A stretch of 64,000 nt of DNA, taken from assembly GCF_021532625.1 (NCBI RefSeq), contig NZ_JAKGAR010000001.1:992001-1056000 (forward strand), read 5' to 3'. Within the stretch, counting starts at the first letter, position 1, and every line of letters begins with the position of its first letter. Position numbers and translations under genes: made by a program. Below the pieces are notes generated by a model. It did not search any database and was not told where the DNA came from. It worked only from the letters and a program-made list of their open reading frames with translations. Below, piece after piece: positions 56,482-64,000 of this stretch. The stretch comes from Octadecabacter algicola (lineage in GTDB: Bacteria; Pseudomonadota; Alphaproteobacteria; Rhodobacterales; Rhodobacteraceae).

Positions 56482-57876
56482 CTAGAGCGTTTTCGCAACC
56501 TGTTCTACGAAATCATCGCCGCGTTTTTCAAAGCTATTGTATTGATCAAACGATGCCGCAGCAGGCGCCAGCAGAACGGTTTCGCCCGTCTTCGCCTCTG
56601 CTGCGGCCTTTGCCACAGCCGTCGCCATATCGCCGCAGACTTCGACATCAAGCCCTTTAAGTTTCATGGCAAAGGCTCCTGCTTCGCGCCCGATCACATA
56701 GGCTTTTACGACAGTCGGCGCAGGTAGCAGGGCCTCAAGGCCGCCCTCTTTTTCCAAGCCCCCACAGATCCAGCGGATCTTATCGAACGCCGCCAATGCT
56801 TTGGCCGCGGAATCGACGTTGGTTGCTTTGCTGTCATTCACAAACCGCACCCCATCGCGTTCAGCGATCACCTGGCTGCGGTGCGGTAAACCCTTGAAAC
56901 TGTGCAGGGCTTGTTCAATGACACGCGGCCCGATGCCAAGACTGCGGCAGGCTGCAAAGGCCGCACACGCGTTCTGGTGATTATGGGCACCGGGCAATCC
57001 AGCGATGGCGCGCAAATCAATCGAAGCCACTTGCCGCCCTTTGCGTGTTTCGCTCAGGAACCCTTTGCGGGCAAAAACATTCCAGCCGTCACCGCCAAGC
57101 TTTTGACCGGACGAAACACGGATGACGCGATCATCGGTTGGCCCTTCGGACATCTGGTTTGCAATATAAAGGCCCTCGGGTTCATCAATGCCAATCACGG
57201 CACGGTCGGGACCACCTTCGGAAAACAAGCGGCGTTTGGCGGCAAAATAGCCACCGTGGCCTGCATGGCGATCCAAGTGATCAGGCGACAGATTGGTAAA
57301 CACAGCCACATCAGGCGTCAAAGACCGCGCAAGATCCGTTTGGTAACTGCTGAGTTCTAGCACGATGACTTCGCCGTCATGGGCTTCGTCGATGTCCAAA
57401 ACACCGCGTCCGATGTTGCCCGCCAGCTGTGTCGGCCTGCCGGCTTCTTCCAAAATATGATGGATCAACGCCGAGGTCGTGGACTTACCGTTGCTGCCGG
57501 TCACGGCGATGATTTTAGGGATGGTTTCGAAATTGTCCCACTCGGAGGTCGCGAAGCTGCGAAAGAACAGCCCGATGTCATTGTCCACGGGGCAGCCTTC
57601 GGCCATGGCGCGCGCGATTGCGGGGTGTGGTTCCGGGTAAAGATGGGGGATGCCCGGGCTGGTGATCAAAGCGGCCACATCTTTATAGGCATTCGGTTTG
57701 GTCAAATCACGCAGGCTTGCGTCCGCATTATCCGCTTTTTCCTGCGCGTCTGGGCTATCGTCCCAAACGACGGCATCCGCCCCGCCCGCTTGCAAAGCGG
57801 TAACAGTGGCAAGCCCCGAACGACCTAGCCCCAAAACGGCAACGGTTTTACCGGCAAAGCCCTGCACTGGAATCAT
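56482..57876 (-). CDS. murD: UDP-N-acetylmuramoylalanine-D-glutamate ligase
   Basis: MurD adds D-glutamate to UDP-MurNAc-L-Ala. The 464-residue ligase shows [13 protein letters not shown] at the N terminus, the ATP loop [23 protein letters not shown] and the C-terminal FVNDSKATN block. It converges on the plus-strand glutaredoxin gene and is divergent from the SpoIIAA-like gene across a 172-bp region that also separates it from mraY. It therefore needs its own promoter there. Confidence 0.95.
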   Translation of the reverse strand: MIPVQGFAGKTVAVLGLGRSGLATVTALQAGGADAVVWDDSPDAQEKADNADASLRDLTKPNAYKDVAALITSPGIPHLYPEPHPAIARAMAEGCPVDNDIGLFFRSFATSEWDNFETIPKIIAVTGSNGKSTTSALIHHILEEAGRPTQLAGNIGRGVLDIDEAHDGEVIVLELSSYQTDLARSLTPDVAVFTNLSPDHLDRHAGHGGYFAAKRRLFSEGGPDRAVIGIDEPEGLYIANQMSEGPTDDRVIRVSSGQKLGGDGWNVFARKGFLSETRKGRQVASIDLRAIAGLPGAHNHQNACAAFAACRSLGIGPRVIEQALHSFKGLPHRSQVIAERDGVRFVNDSKATNVDSAAKALAAFDKIRWICGGLEKEGGLEALLPAPTVVKAYVIGREAGAFAMKLKGLDVEVCGDMATAVAKAAAEAKTGETVLLAPAAASFDQYNSFEKRGDDFVEQVAKTL

Positions 57877-57946
57877 GATTTTGCGCCCTTTTCTAAACTT
57901 GCCGCAGAGTGCCGTGCGCGGGTGCGCGACGCAAGGCAGCTTAACG

Positions 57947-57962
57947 TTAAATTCCGCTTAGC
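57947..57962. promoter_or_regulatory. possible CtrA-binding site between murD and SpoIIAA-like gene
   Basis: The plus strand reads TTAA-N7-TTAGC, one base off the CtrA consensus TTAA-N7-TTAAC. It lies 71 bp upstream of murD and 87 bp upstream of the divergent gene. It overlaps a 6-bp inverted repeat (57955-57960 with 57966-57971). Weak on its own. Confidence 0.25.
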
Positions 57963-58048
57963 CCATAAGCGATTTAACTTGTTCTACATCAAGGCAGCGA
58001 AGATCGCGGGTTGGTAAATATGACAAGAACCAAGAGGAGGTCTAACCG

Positions 58049-58474
58049 ATGTTAACGATCCACAAAACAAGCCCCAACCGTCTCGACCTTGAGCTGAGCG
58101 CCGTTTTAGATGGCGACATGATGGCCCTTGCGCTGGATGATCTGGTCGAGAAATCCAAAGACATTCAGAACGGCGTCATGATGTATAAGATTCCGACGTT
58201 TTCCATGCCGACTGGCGGGGCCTTGGTCGCTGAAATGCTGCGCCTGCCCAAGCTGTTTAAAGTGATCCATCACTTTGATGTCTGCGCTGTTGTCACAGAC
58301 ATCGCTTGGGTGCGCACGGCGGCCGAAGTAGAAGGCGCGATCATCCCTGGACTGGTCATCAAAGCCTTTACATCAGATCAAGAGGCCGATGCAGAAGCGT
58401 GGCTTTCGCAACATGACGGCACGGTCAATACTGATCTAGAAGAAGATGATGACGAATGGAACGTGCCCGTTTAG
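58049..58474 (+). CDS. SpoIIAA-like (STAS-type) protein
   Basis: This 141-residue protein has the STAS/SpoIIAA-like layout of the PF11964 type: an alternating beta-alpha chain (residues 1-120) and an acidic, probably flexible tail (EEDDDEWNVPV). Such proteins occur without the anti-sigma/kinase partners of true SpoIIAA, and their role is unknown. AGGAGG lies just upstream of the ATG, the strongest ribosome site in this part. It is on the opposite strand between murD and mraY, convergent to mraY with 4 bp between the stops. Confidence 0.75.
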   Translation: MLTIHKTSPNRLDLELSAVLDGDMMALALDDLVEKSKDIQNGVMMYKIPTFSMPTGGALVAEMLRLPKLFKVIHHFDVCAVVTDIAWVRTAAEVEGAIIPGLVIKAFTSDQEADAEAWLSQHDGTVNTDLEEDDDEWNVPV

Positions 58475-58478
58475 GTGC

Positions 58479-59561
58479 CTAGCGCACCTTCAACGTGGCA
58501 AGACCAATCACCGCGAGGATAAGGGAAATGATCCAGAAACGGATTACGATCTGGGGTTCTGCCCAGCCCTTTTTCTCGTAGTGGTGGTGGATTGGAGCCA
58601 TCAAGAAGACGCGTTTTCCAGTGCGCTTGAAGTACAGCACTTGGATAATGACAGACATGGCTTCGAGCACGAAGAGGCCGCCAACAATCGCGAGAACGAT
58701 CTCGTGTTTTGTTGCAACTGCAATAGCACCAAGCGCACCGCCCAAAGCAAGCGAACCCGTGTCACCCATAAACACCGCCGCAGGTGGCGCATTATACCAC
58801 AAGAAACCCAAGCCGCCGCCAATTAGGCCGGCAGCAAAGATCGCCAGTTCGCCCGTTCCCGGCACATAGTGGAGGCCCAATTCGGTCGTGAAATCGACAC
58901 GTCCAACGAAGTAGGCAAAGACGGCGAATGTACCAGCCGCGATCATAACCGGCATAATCGCAAGCCCATCAAGCCCGTCTGTCATGTTGACCGCGTTGGC
59001 TGCGCCCACGATGACGATCATCGCGAATGGGATAAACAAGAAGCCAAGATTGATTAGCGTATCTTTGAAAACGGGAAGCGCCAGTTGATAAGCAAGGCCA
59101 TCTGGATGGTATTGTGCGGCCCAATAGGACGCGATGCCTGCAACGATAAACCCGAGAAGCAGGCGCAATTTACCAGACACACCAGCCGTATTCTGCTTGG
59201 AAACCTTGGCGTAGTCATCGGCGAACCCGATCAGCGCAAAGGACATTGTGACAAACAGCACCATCCAGACAAACGGGTTATCCCAACGCGCCCAAAGAAG
59301 GGTTGAGGTCAGCAATGCCCCAACAATAAGCAAGCCACCCATCGTCGGTGTGCCCGCCTTGGCAAAATGGGTTTCAGGACCGTCATCACGGATTGGCTGG
59401 CCTTTGCCTTGGCGTTTGCGCAAGACACGGATCAGGCTCGGTCCGAAAACAAAGCCGAAAATCAGCGCCGTCAGAAAGGCCCCACCGGCACGAAATGTGA
59501 TGTAGCGAAATAAGTTAAAGACATCGCCGCCATCAGAAAGTGCCGTTAGCCAATACAACAT
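58479..59561 (-). CDS. mraY: phospho-MurNAc-pentapeptide transferase
   Basis: MraY transfers phospho-MurNAc-pentapeptide to undecaprenyl phosphate to make lipid I in the inner membrane. The 360-residue protein has about ten membrane segments. Catalytic blocks are FADDYAK (Asp-Asp), [13 protein letters not shown] and the MAPIHHHYE histidine cluster. The N-terminal [14 protein letters not shown] is diagnostic. It starts 53 bp after murF and ends convergent to the SpoIIAA-like gene. Confidence 0.95.
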   Translation of the reverse strand: MLYWLTALSDGGDVFNLFRYITFRAGGAFLTALIFGFVFGPSLIRVLRKRQGKGQPIRDDGPETHFAKAGTPTMGGLLIVGALLTSTLLWARWDNPFVWMVLFVTMSFALIGFADDYAKVSKQNTAGVSGKLRLLLGFIVAGIASYWAAQYHPDGLAYQLALPVFKDTLINLGFLFIPFAMIVIVGAANAVNMTDGLDGLAIMPVMIAAGTFAVFAYFVGRVDFTTELGLHYVPGTGELAIFAAGLIGGGLGFLWYNAPPAAVFMGDTGSLALGGALGAIAVATKHEIVLAIVGGLFVLEAMSVIIQVLYFKRTGKRVFLMAPIHHHYEKKGWAEPQIVIRFWIISLILAVIGLATLKVR

Positions 59562-59614
59562 ATGCGAAAACCCTTTTTGTGCGCTACTATATCATGTCGG
59601 CTGCGAGGCAACCG

Positions 59615-61039
59615 CTAGAGCGTATCGGGATGCCCCAGTTTGCGGATGGCGTCAACGACAAGGCTGACTTTTGATCCCTTAGAACCCTTAACCAGCACAA
59701 CATCGCCACTATCCACAAGCTGCGATACACGGGCTGACAGTTCGGTTGCGGTTTCGGCCCATTCGCCGCGCTGGCCTTCGGGCAAAACATCGTAAAGGCG
59801 ACGCATACGTGGCCCCGCGCAATGAACAAGTTGCAGCGCCGGAATGGACGGATCATCAGCAATGGCGGAGTGCATCTCCATCTCATTGCTGCCCAGTTCC
59901 AGCATGTCGCCCAAAATAGCCACGCGGCGCCCCTTTACGACGCGGCCCACATTATCACGGGGGGTATATGACGCGAGAACCTCAAGTGCGGCCGTCAAAG
60001 ATGTCGGGTTCGCGTTAAATGCATCATCTAACAGCGCCAAGGTTTCCCCTTGGGTCGCAGGATCGATCGTCACTGTTTCAAGGGTTCCGCGCCCTTCGGG
60101 TGGCGCCCATAGGCCAAGATCAAGTGCCGCTTGGACCGGATCAGCGCCCATGGCATCACAGGCAGCAAGAATGCCCAGCCCGTTCATCGCAAAATGCCGC
60201 CCCGCAGTGGACAGTTTAAACATCAACGGCCCGTTCGGGGTGTTGGCTTGAACCAGCGTCTGACCTTCGGCCAAGGACACATGTTCCAATTCCCACGTGC
60301 GCGACATTTGCCCGAACAGCACCTGACGCACTTCGCGTTTGGATGCGTGGTTTTGCAGCACCGCGCTGGTTTCCGAGTCGGCATTCAAGACAGCAACCCC
60401 GTTTGAGGTCAGGCCATCAATGATTGACGCTTTTTCGCGGGCGATTCCTGTGATGTCGTCAAAAGCTTCGAGGTGAGCCGCCGCGACGGTTGTAATCATA
60501 GCCACATCAGGACGTGCCATGCGGGCGAGCGGCGCGATTTCACCGGGGTTGGACATGCCGATTTCGATCACAGCAAAGTCGGTATTCTTTGGCATCCGCG
60601 CCAGCGTTAACGGCACACCCCAGTGATTGTTATAAGAGGCTTCAGCGGCATGGGTCCTGCCTTGGCGCGACAAAACAGTGCGGGCCATTTCCTTGGCGGA
60701 GGTTTTGCCAACCGAGCCAGTAATCGCAAGAACCTTTGCATTGGTTCGCGCCCGCGCCGCCCGCCCGAGGGCTTCGAGCGCCTTTAAGACGTCAGAGACA
60801 ATCAGCAATGGCGCATCTTCTGGCACATCGTCAGGGCGATGGGTCACAAGGGCCGCTGCAGCACCTTTTTCCAACGCCATTTTAACAAAGTCATGGCCAT
60901 CGCGTTCTGCCTTGAGCGCGACAAACAGATCACCCTGTGCAATCGTACGTGTATCAATGGAAACACCCGACGCGTCCCATTTCACATCAGACGTTCCACC
61001 GGTTGCTTTCGCAGCATCTGCCGAAGTCCAAAGGATCAT
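59615..61039 (-). CDS. murF: UDP-MurNAc-tripeptide D-alanyl-D-alanine ligase
   Basis: MurF joins D-Ala-D-Ala (from Ddl) to the UDP-MurNAc-tripeptide, finishing the cytoplasmic precursor. The 474-residue ligase shows DSR-type VSIDTRTIAQGDLF at the N terminus, the ATP loop ITGSVGKTSAKEM, and NNHWGVPLTLA. The end LVKGSKGSKV is typical of MurF. Its ATG overlaps the murE stop by 4 bp. Confidence 0.95.
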   Translation of the reverse strand: MILWTSADAAKATGGTSDVKWDASGVSIDTRTIAQGDLFVALKAERDGHDFVKMALEKGAAAALVTHRPDDVPEDAPLLIVSDVLKALEALGRAARARTNAKVLAITGSVGKTSAKEMARTVLSRQGRTHAAEASYNNHWGVPLTLARMPKNTDFAVIEIGMSNPGEIAPLARMARPDVAMITTVAAAHLEAFDDITGIAREKASIIDGLTSNGVAVLNADSETSAVLQNHASKREVRQVLFGQMSRTWELEHVSLAEGQTLVQANTPNGPLMFKLSTAGRHFAMNGLGILAACDAMGADPVQAALDLGLWAPPEGRGTLETVTIDPATQGETLALLDDAFNANPTSLTAALEVLASYTPRDNVGRVVKGRRVAILGDMLELGSNEMEMHSAIADDPSIPALQLVHCAGPRMRRLYDVLPEGQRGEWAETATELSARVSQLVDSGDVVLVKGSKGSKVSLVVDAIRKLGHPDTL

Positions 61040-62532
61040 AGCAAGTCTCCATCCAAGGCGCCGACAGCGACGCTTGCTTGTTCCACATCATCAAAGGGTA
61101 GCACATCATCGCCAATGATCTGTCCGCTTTCGTGGCCCTTGCCCGCAATCAAAAGCGCATCACCGGGCCCAAGCGCATCAACCCCGCGCAAGATCGCTTC
61201 GGCGCGGTCGCCGACTTCAATAGCATCAGGACAGCCTTCCATGACAGCGGCACGGATGGTGGCGGGGTCTTCGGAACGCGGGTTGTCATCGGTCACAAAG
61301 ACTACGTCGGCATGTTCAGCTGCAGCGGCCCCCATCAGAGGGCGCTTTGTCGCGTCGCGGTCGCCCCCCGCCCCCACGATCGCAATCAATTTGCCCATCA
61401 CATGTGGGCGCATCGCCTTGAGTGCGGTCGCCACAGCATCAGGCGTGTGGGCGTAATCCACAAAGACAGAACCACCGTTCTTGCGAGTCGCTGCATGCTG
61501 CATGCGTCCGCGCACTGTGGTCAGGTAAGGTAATGTGTCAAAGGCTTCGTCTGGGTCGCCCCCTGCCGCAATGACCAATCCAGCGGCCAGCAAAACGTTA
61601 TCAGCCTGAAAACCACCGATCAGGTTCAGCCGTGCTTTGTGGCTGCCACGCTGCCAATCAAATAGGATTTCCTGCCCCGTCGCGTCGTAACGTTGCGCCG
61701 TCAAACGCAAACGCGCGTCATCGCTGCGACCGACTGTGATGACCTCAAGCCCGCGGGCTTCTGCGATACTCACCACTTCAGGTCCTTTGGGGTCGTCGAT
61801 ATTAATAACGGCGACGCCATCCTCAGGAAGCAGCCGCGTGAACAAGCCCATTTTGGCGTCAAAATAGGCCTCAAACGTTTGGTGATAATCCAGATGGTCT
61901 TGGGTAAAGTTCGTGAACCCCGCCGCTGACAACACCACTCCATCCAGACGACGCTGGTCCAGCCCGTGTGACGATGCCTCCATTGCGACATGTGTAATGC
62001 CATTCGCCTTGGCCTCAGCCAAGGTGCGGTGCAGCGTGATGGGTTCCGGTGTGGTGTGTTTAAGCGGATGCGTCCATGCGCCTTCTACGCCCGTGGTACC
62101 TAGATTGACTGCAGACAGCCCCATTTCGATCCAAATTTGGCGCGCAAATGTCGAGACTGATGTTTTGCCATTGGTGCCCGTCACAGCCATCATCGTCGCA
62201 GGGTGCGCCCCGAACCACAGGCTCGCGGTTTGCGCCAAAGCGCCGCGTGGGTCTTCGGCAATAATCAATGCCACATCGCTGTCGGCCAGTTCTGCCGCGG
62301 CGATCTCCGCGCCCTTGGCATCTGTCAAAATAGCCGCCGCCCCCATGCGTAACGCATATTGAATAAACTCGCCGCCATGCACCGTGCTGCCCGGAAGCGC
62401 GAAGAACAACGTCCCTTCACGCACCTCGCGGCTATCCACAGTCAGGGATGTAATTTCAGGATTGCGTCCACCTTGGGCACGCAGACCAAGGGCAGATAGC
62501 GCCATTGTCTTTGGAGTTGTGTCGTTGCTCAT
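61036..62532 (-). CDS. murE: UDP-MurNAc-L-Ala-D-Glu meso-diaminopimelate ligase
   Basis: MurE adds the third residue of the stem peptide. The 498-residue ligase has the ATP loop VTGTNGKTSVSTFA and the carbamylated-lysine region. The third-residue selector DNPRSED is present: its DNPR form marks a meso-diaminopimelate-specific enzyme, as expected for a Gram-negative wall. It overlaps murF by 4 bp and begins 36 bp after ftsI, so ftsI-murE-murF-mraY should be one transcript. Confidence 0.95.
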   Translation of the reverse strand: MSNDTTPKTMALSALGLRAQGGRNPEITSLTVDSREVREGTLFFALPGSTVHGGEFIQYALRMGAAAILTDAKGAEIAAAELADSDVALIIAEDPRGALAQTASLWFGAHPATMMAVTGTNGKTSVSTFARQIWIEMGLSAVNLGTTGVEGAWTHPLKHTTPEPITLHRTLAEAKANGITHVAMEASSHGLDQRRLDGVVLSAAGFTNFTQDHLDYHQTFEAYFDAKMGLFTRLLPEDGVAVINIDDPKGPEVVSIAEARGLEVITVGRSDDARLRLTAQRYDATGQEILFDWQRGSHKARLNLIGGFQADNVLLAAGLVIAAGGDPDEAFDTLPYLTTVRGRMQHAATRKNGGSVFVDYAHTPDAVATALKAMRPHVMGKLIAIVGAGGDRDATKRPLMGAAAAEHADVVFVTDDNPRSEDPATIRAAVMEGCPDAIEVGDRAEAILRGVDALGPGDALLIAGKGHESGQIIGDDVLPFDDVEQASVAVGALDGDLL

Positions 62533-62568
62533 GGCTGCCCTCGTGGTTGGTGGTCCAGCCCACCGATC

Positions 62569-64000
62569 CTAGTTTGAGGTCAGTGTTACACCTGTTGGCG
62601 TGCTGGTTTCAACGTCCGGTCGCATCCCAAGCAAAGGAGCAACGCGGCGGATCATCTCTGCTGCCACGGGAACGGCTGTCCAACCGGCTGTGCGTCGTTC
62701 TTCGCCCAAGGCGTCAACTGAGGGTTCATCGAGCGTAACGATCAACACATATTGCGGATCGGACGCAGGAAATACGCTGGCAAACGTCGCGATTGTGCGA
62801 TCGTCATAATAGCCTCCAGAGGGGCGCGGTTTGTCGGCTGTGCCTGTTTTACCGCCAACCTCGTAGCCCGCTACATCACCAAAGGATGCCGTTCCGCGAT
62901 CTACAACCGCACGCAACATATTACGTGCCGCCGCTGAAACGGATTCGCTTACGATCCGCTCACCGTGCTGGGGGCCGTCCTGACGGATCAGGGTTGGTTC
63001 TACACGATACCCGCCATTCAAAAGGCTGGAATACGCAGTAGCAAGATGCACCGGAGAGGAACTCAGCCCGTGCCCATAAGAGATTGTCATCGTTGAAATT
63101 TCTGACCAGTTCGGTGGAAGCAGTGGGCGGCCTGTCGGCGCCTCAACCATTTCAACGGGCGTTGCCTCAAGGAAACCGAGGGCTTCCAAGAAATCGCGCT
63201 GACGTTCAGCTCCGATCATCATCGCAATGCGGGCGGTCCCGATGTTAGAGGATTTCACGATGACATCCGTCGCAGTCAGTTCAGCGCCGTAATCATGGAA
63301 ATCGCGAATTCGGAAACGGCCCCATTCAAGCGGCCCACGTGTGTTGATCATCGTATTGGCATTGATCAAACCAAGTTCCATACCCTGCGCCGTGGCGAAG
63401 ATTTTGAAAACACTGCCCAGCTCGTAGACGCCTTGAACCGCACGGTTGAACAACGGGCTATCAGACTGATCCCCCGCCCCATCGGCAGCCGTCAGAACAC
63501 GCGGGCGGTTATTGGGGTCAAAGTCTGGCAGCGACACCATCGAAACAATCTCGCCTGTGTGCACATCCATCAACACAGAAGACGCGCCTTTCGCAGACAT
63601 CAGCATCATACCGCCCTGCAACACGCGTTCACTTGCGGCCTGTACTGTTAGATCAATAGACAATTCCAGCGGCGCGCCTTCATTGGCGGGGTCACGTAGG
63701 AAGTCATCGAAGTATTTTTCAACGCCTGCTACGCCAACAACTTCTGCGCTGTTTACGCCTTCGCGGCCATAAGTCGCGCCACCAAGGATGTGCGCGGCAA
63801 CGGACCCATTCGGGTAAAGGCGCATTTCACGGGGCCCAAACAAAAGACCAGGATCGCCGATGTCGTGCACGGCTTGCATCTGTTCTGGGGAAATTTCACG
63901 TCTGATCCAAAGGAAACGGCGCTGGCCGGTGAAGTCCTCAAGAAGTTCTTCGGCATCCAGTTCAGGGAAAATCGCAGCCAGATCGGTCGCCGCCTTTTGC
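62569..64000 (-). CDS. ftsI: septal transpeptidase FtsI (PBP3), 5' part outside window
   Basis: FtsI crosslinks septal peptidoglycan made by FtsW. The frame is open to the window end, so the N terminus (membrane anchor and start of the pedestal domain) is missing; 477 codons are present. The transpeptidase motifs are all seen: the active-site serine in ELGSVFKIF, SSN in the second motif, and GGKTGTADK. The pedestal part includes YPNGSVAAHILGGATYG. The first codons within the window encode the QRRFLWIRREI stretch also typical of the PBP3 pedestal. Confidence 0.95.
   Translation of the reverse strand, partial: QKAATDLAAIFPELDAEELLEDFTGQRRFLWIRREISPEQMQAVHDIGDPGLLFGPREMRLYPNGSVAAHILGGATYGREGVNSAEVVGVAGVEKYFDDFLRDPANEGAPLELSIDLTVQAASERVLQGGMMLMSAKGASSVLMDVHTGEIVSMVSLPDFDPNNRPRVLTAADGAGDQSDSPLFNRAVQGVYELGSVFKIFATAQGMELGLINANTMINTRGPLEWGRFRIRDFHDYGAELTATDVIVKSSNIGTARIAMMIGAERQRDFLEALGFLEATPVEMVEAPTGRPLLPPNWSEISTMTISYGHGLSSSPVHLATAYSSLLNGGYRVEPTLIRQDGPQHGERIVSESVSAAARNMLRAVVDRGTASFGDVAGYEVGGKTGTADKPRPSGGYYDDRTIATFASVFPASDPQYVLIVTLDEPSVDALGEERRTAGWTAVPVAAEMIRRVAPLLGMRPDVETSTPTGVTLTSN

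Noticed and set aside
1-64000. Search for tRNA, rRNA, CRISPR, insertion sequences, integrases, prophage genes or defence systems
   Set aside because: No cloverleaf with CCA-adjacent acceptor, no regularly spaced repeats, no transposase or integrase-like proteins seen; short structured RNAs could still be missed by eye.

Overview
This window reads as chromosomal DNA of a marine alphaproteobacterium of the Rhodobacterales (roseobacter group). The evidence is the peptidoglycan/division cluster running ftsI-murE-murF-mraY-murD-ftsW-murG-murC-murB-ddl-ftsQ-ftsA-ftsZ-lpxC-bamD-recN with DUF2484 proteins between murC and murB, the bolA / J-domain / cobS / cobT neighbourhood, a DUF3422 protein, and a large RTX protein ending in the Hint domain common in this group. 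Genus is not resolved. Coding density is high. I saw no rRNA, tRNA, CRISPR array, insertion sequence or phage gene.

Bases 1-7.7 kb hold housekeeping genes: a small membrane protein, DUF3422, an rRNA pseudouridine synthase, an exported dienelactone hydrolase-like protein, an exported aggregation-factor-like protein, the proton-pumping transhydrogenase operon pntA-pntB with a clear terminator, and an isoprenylcysteine-type methyltransferase. Bases 7.9-14.4 kb are one gene for a 2,175-residue RTX calcium-binding protein with internal repeats and a C-terminal Hint domain. Bases 14.4-26.4 kb hold a lipoprotein, a glyoxylate-linked operon (glcB, glcG, then a glutamine-amidotransferase-like hydrolase), pepN, two small membrane-linked proteins, a PlsC-like acyltransferase, a lytic transglycosylase, gatB, a DUF4177 protein and bolA.

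Bases 26.5-33 kb carry the J-domain protein, a periplasmic MsrB, a membrane-anchored protein whose soluble part resembles sigma-factor region 2, and cobS/cobT. Between cobS and cobT lie two small exported proteins and a decayed copy of the start of cobT. Bases 33-40.5 kb hold an M24 aminopeptidase, a DUF427 protein, a ClC chloride transporter with a CBS domain, an FAD-linked D-lactate/glycolate-type dehydrogenase, and a LuxR-type regulator fused to an alpha/beta-hydrolase fold that lacks the usual catalytic histidine.

Bases 40.5-64 kb are the division and murein cluster, almost all on the minus strand with short gaps or overlaps, so it is probably transcribed as a few long units. It supplies the cytoplasmic steps from UDP-MurNAc to lipid II (MurB-F, Ddl, MraY, MurG), the septal synthase (FtsW/FtsI), the divisome core (FtsQ, FtsA, FtsZ), and envelope assembly (LpxC, BamD). 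Three genes sit in it on the opposite strand: an FAD-binding oxidoreductase, a CGYG glutaredoxin and an SpoIIAA-like protein. The window ends inside ftsI.
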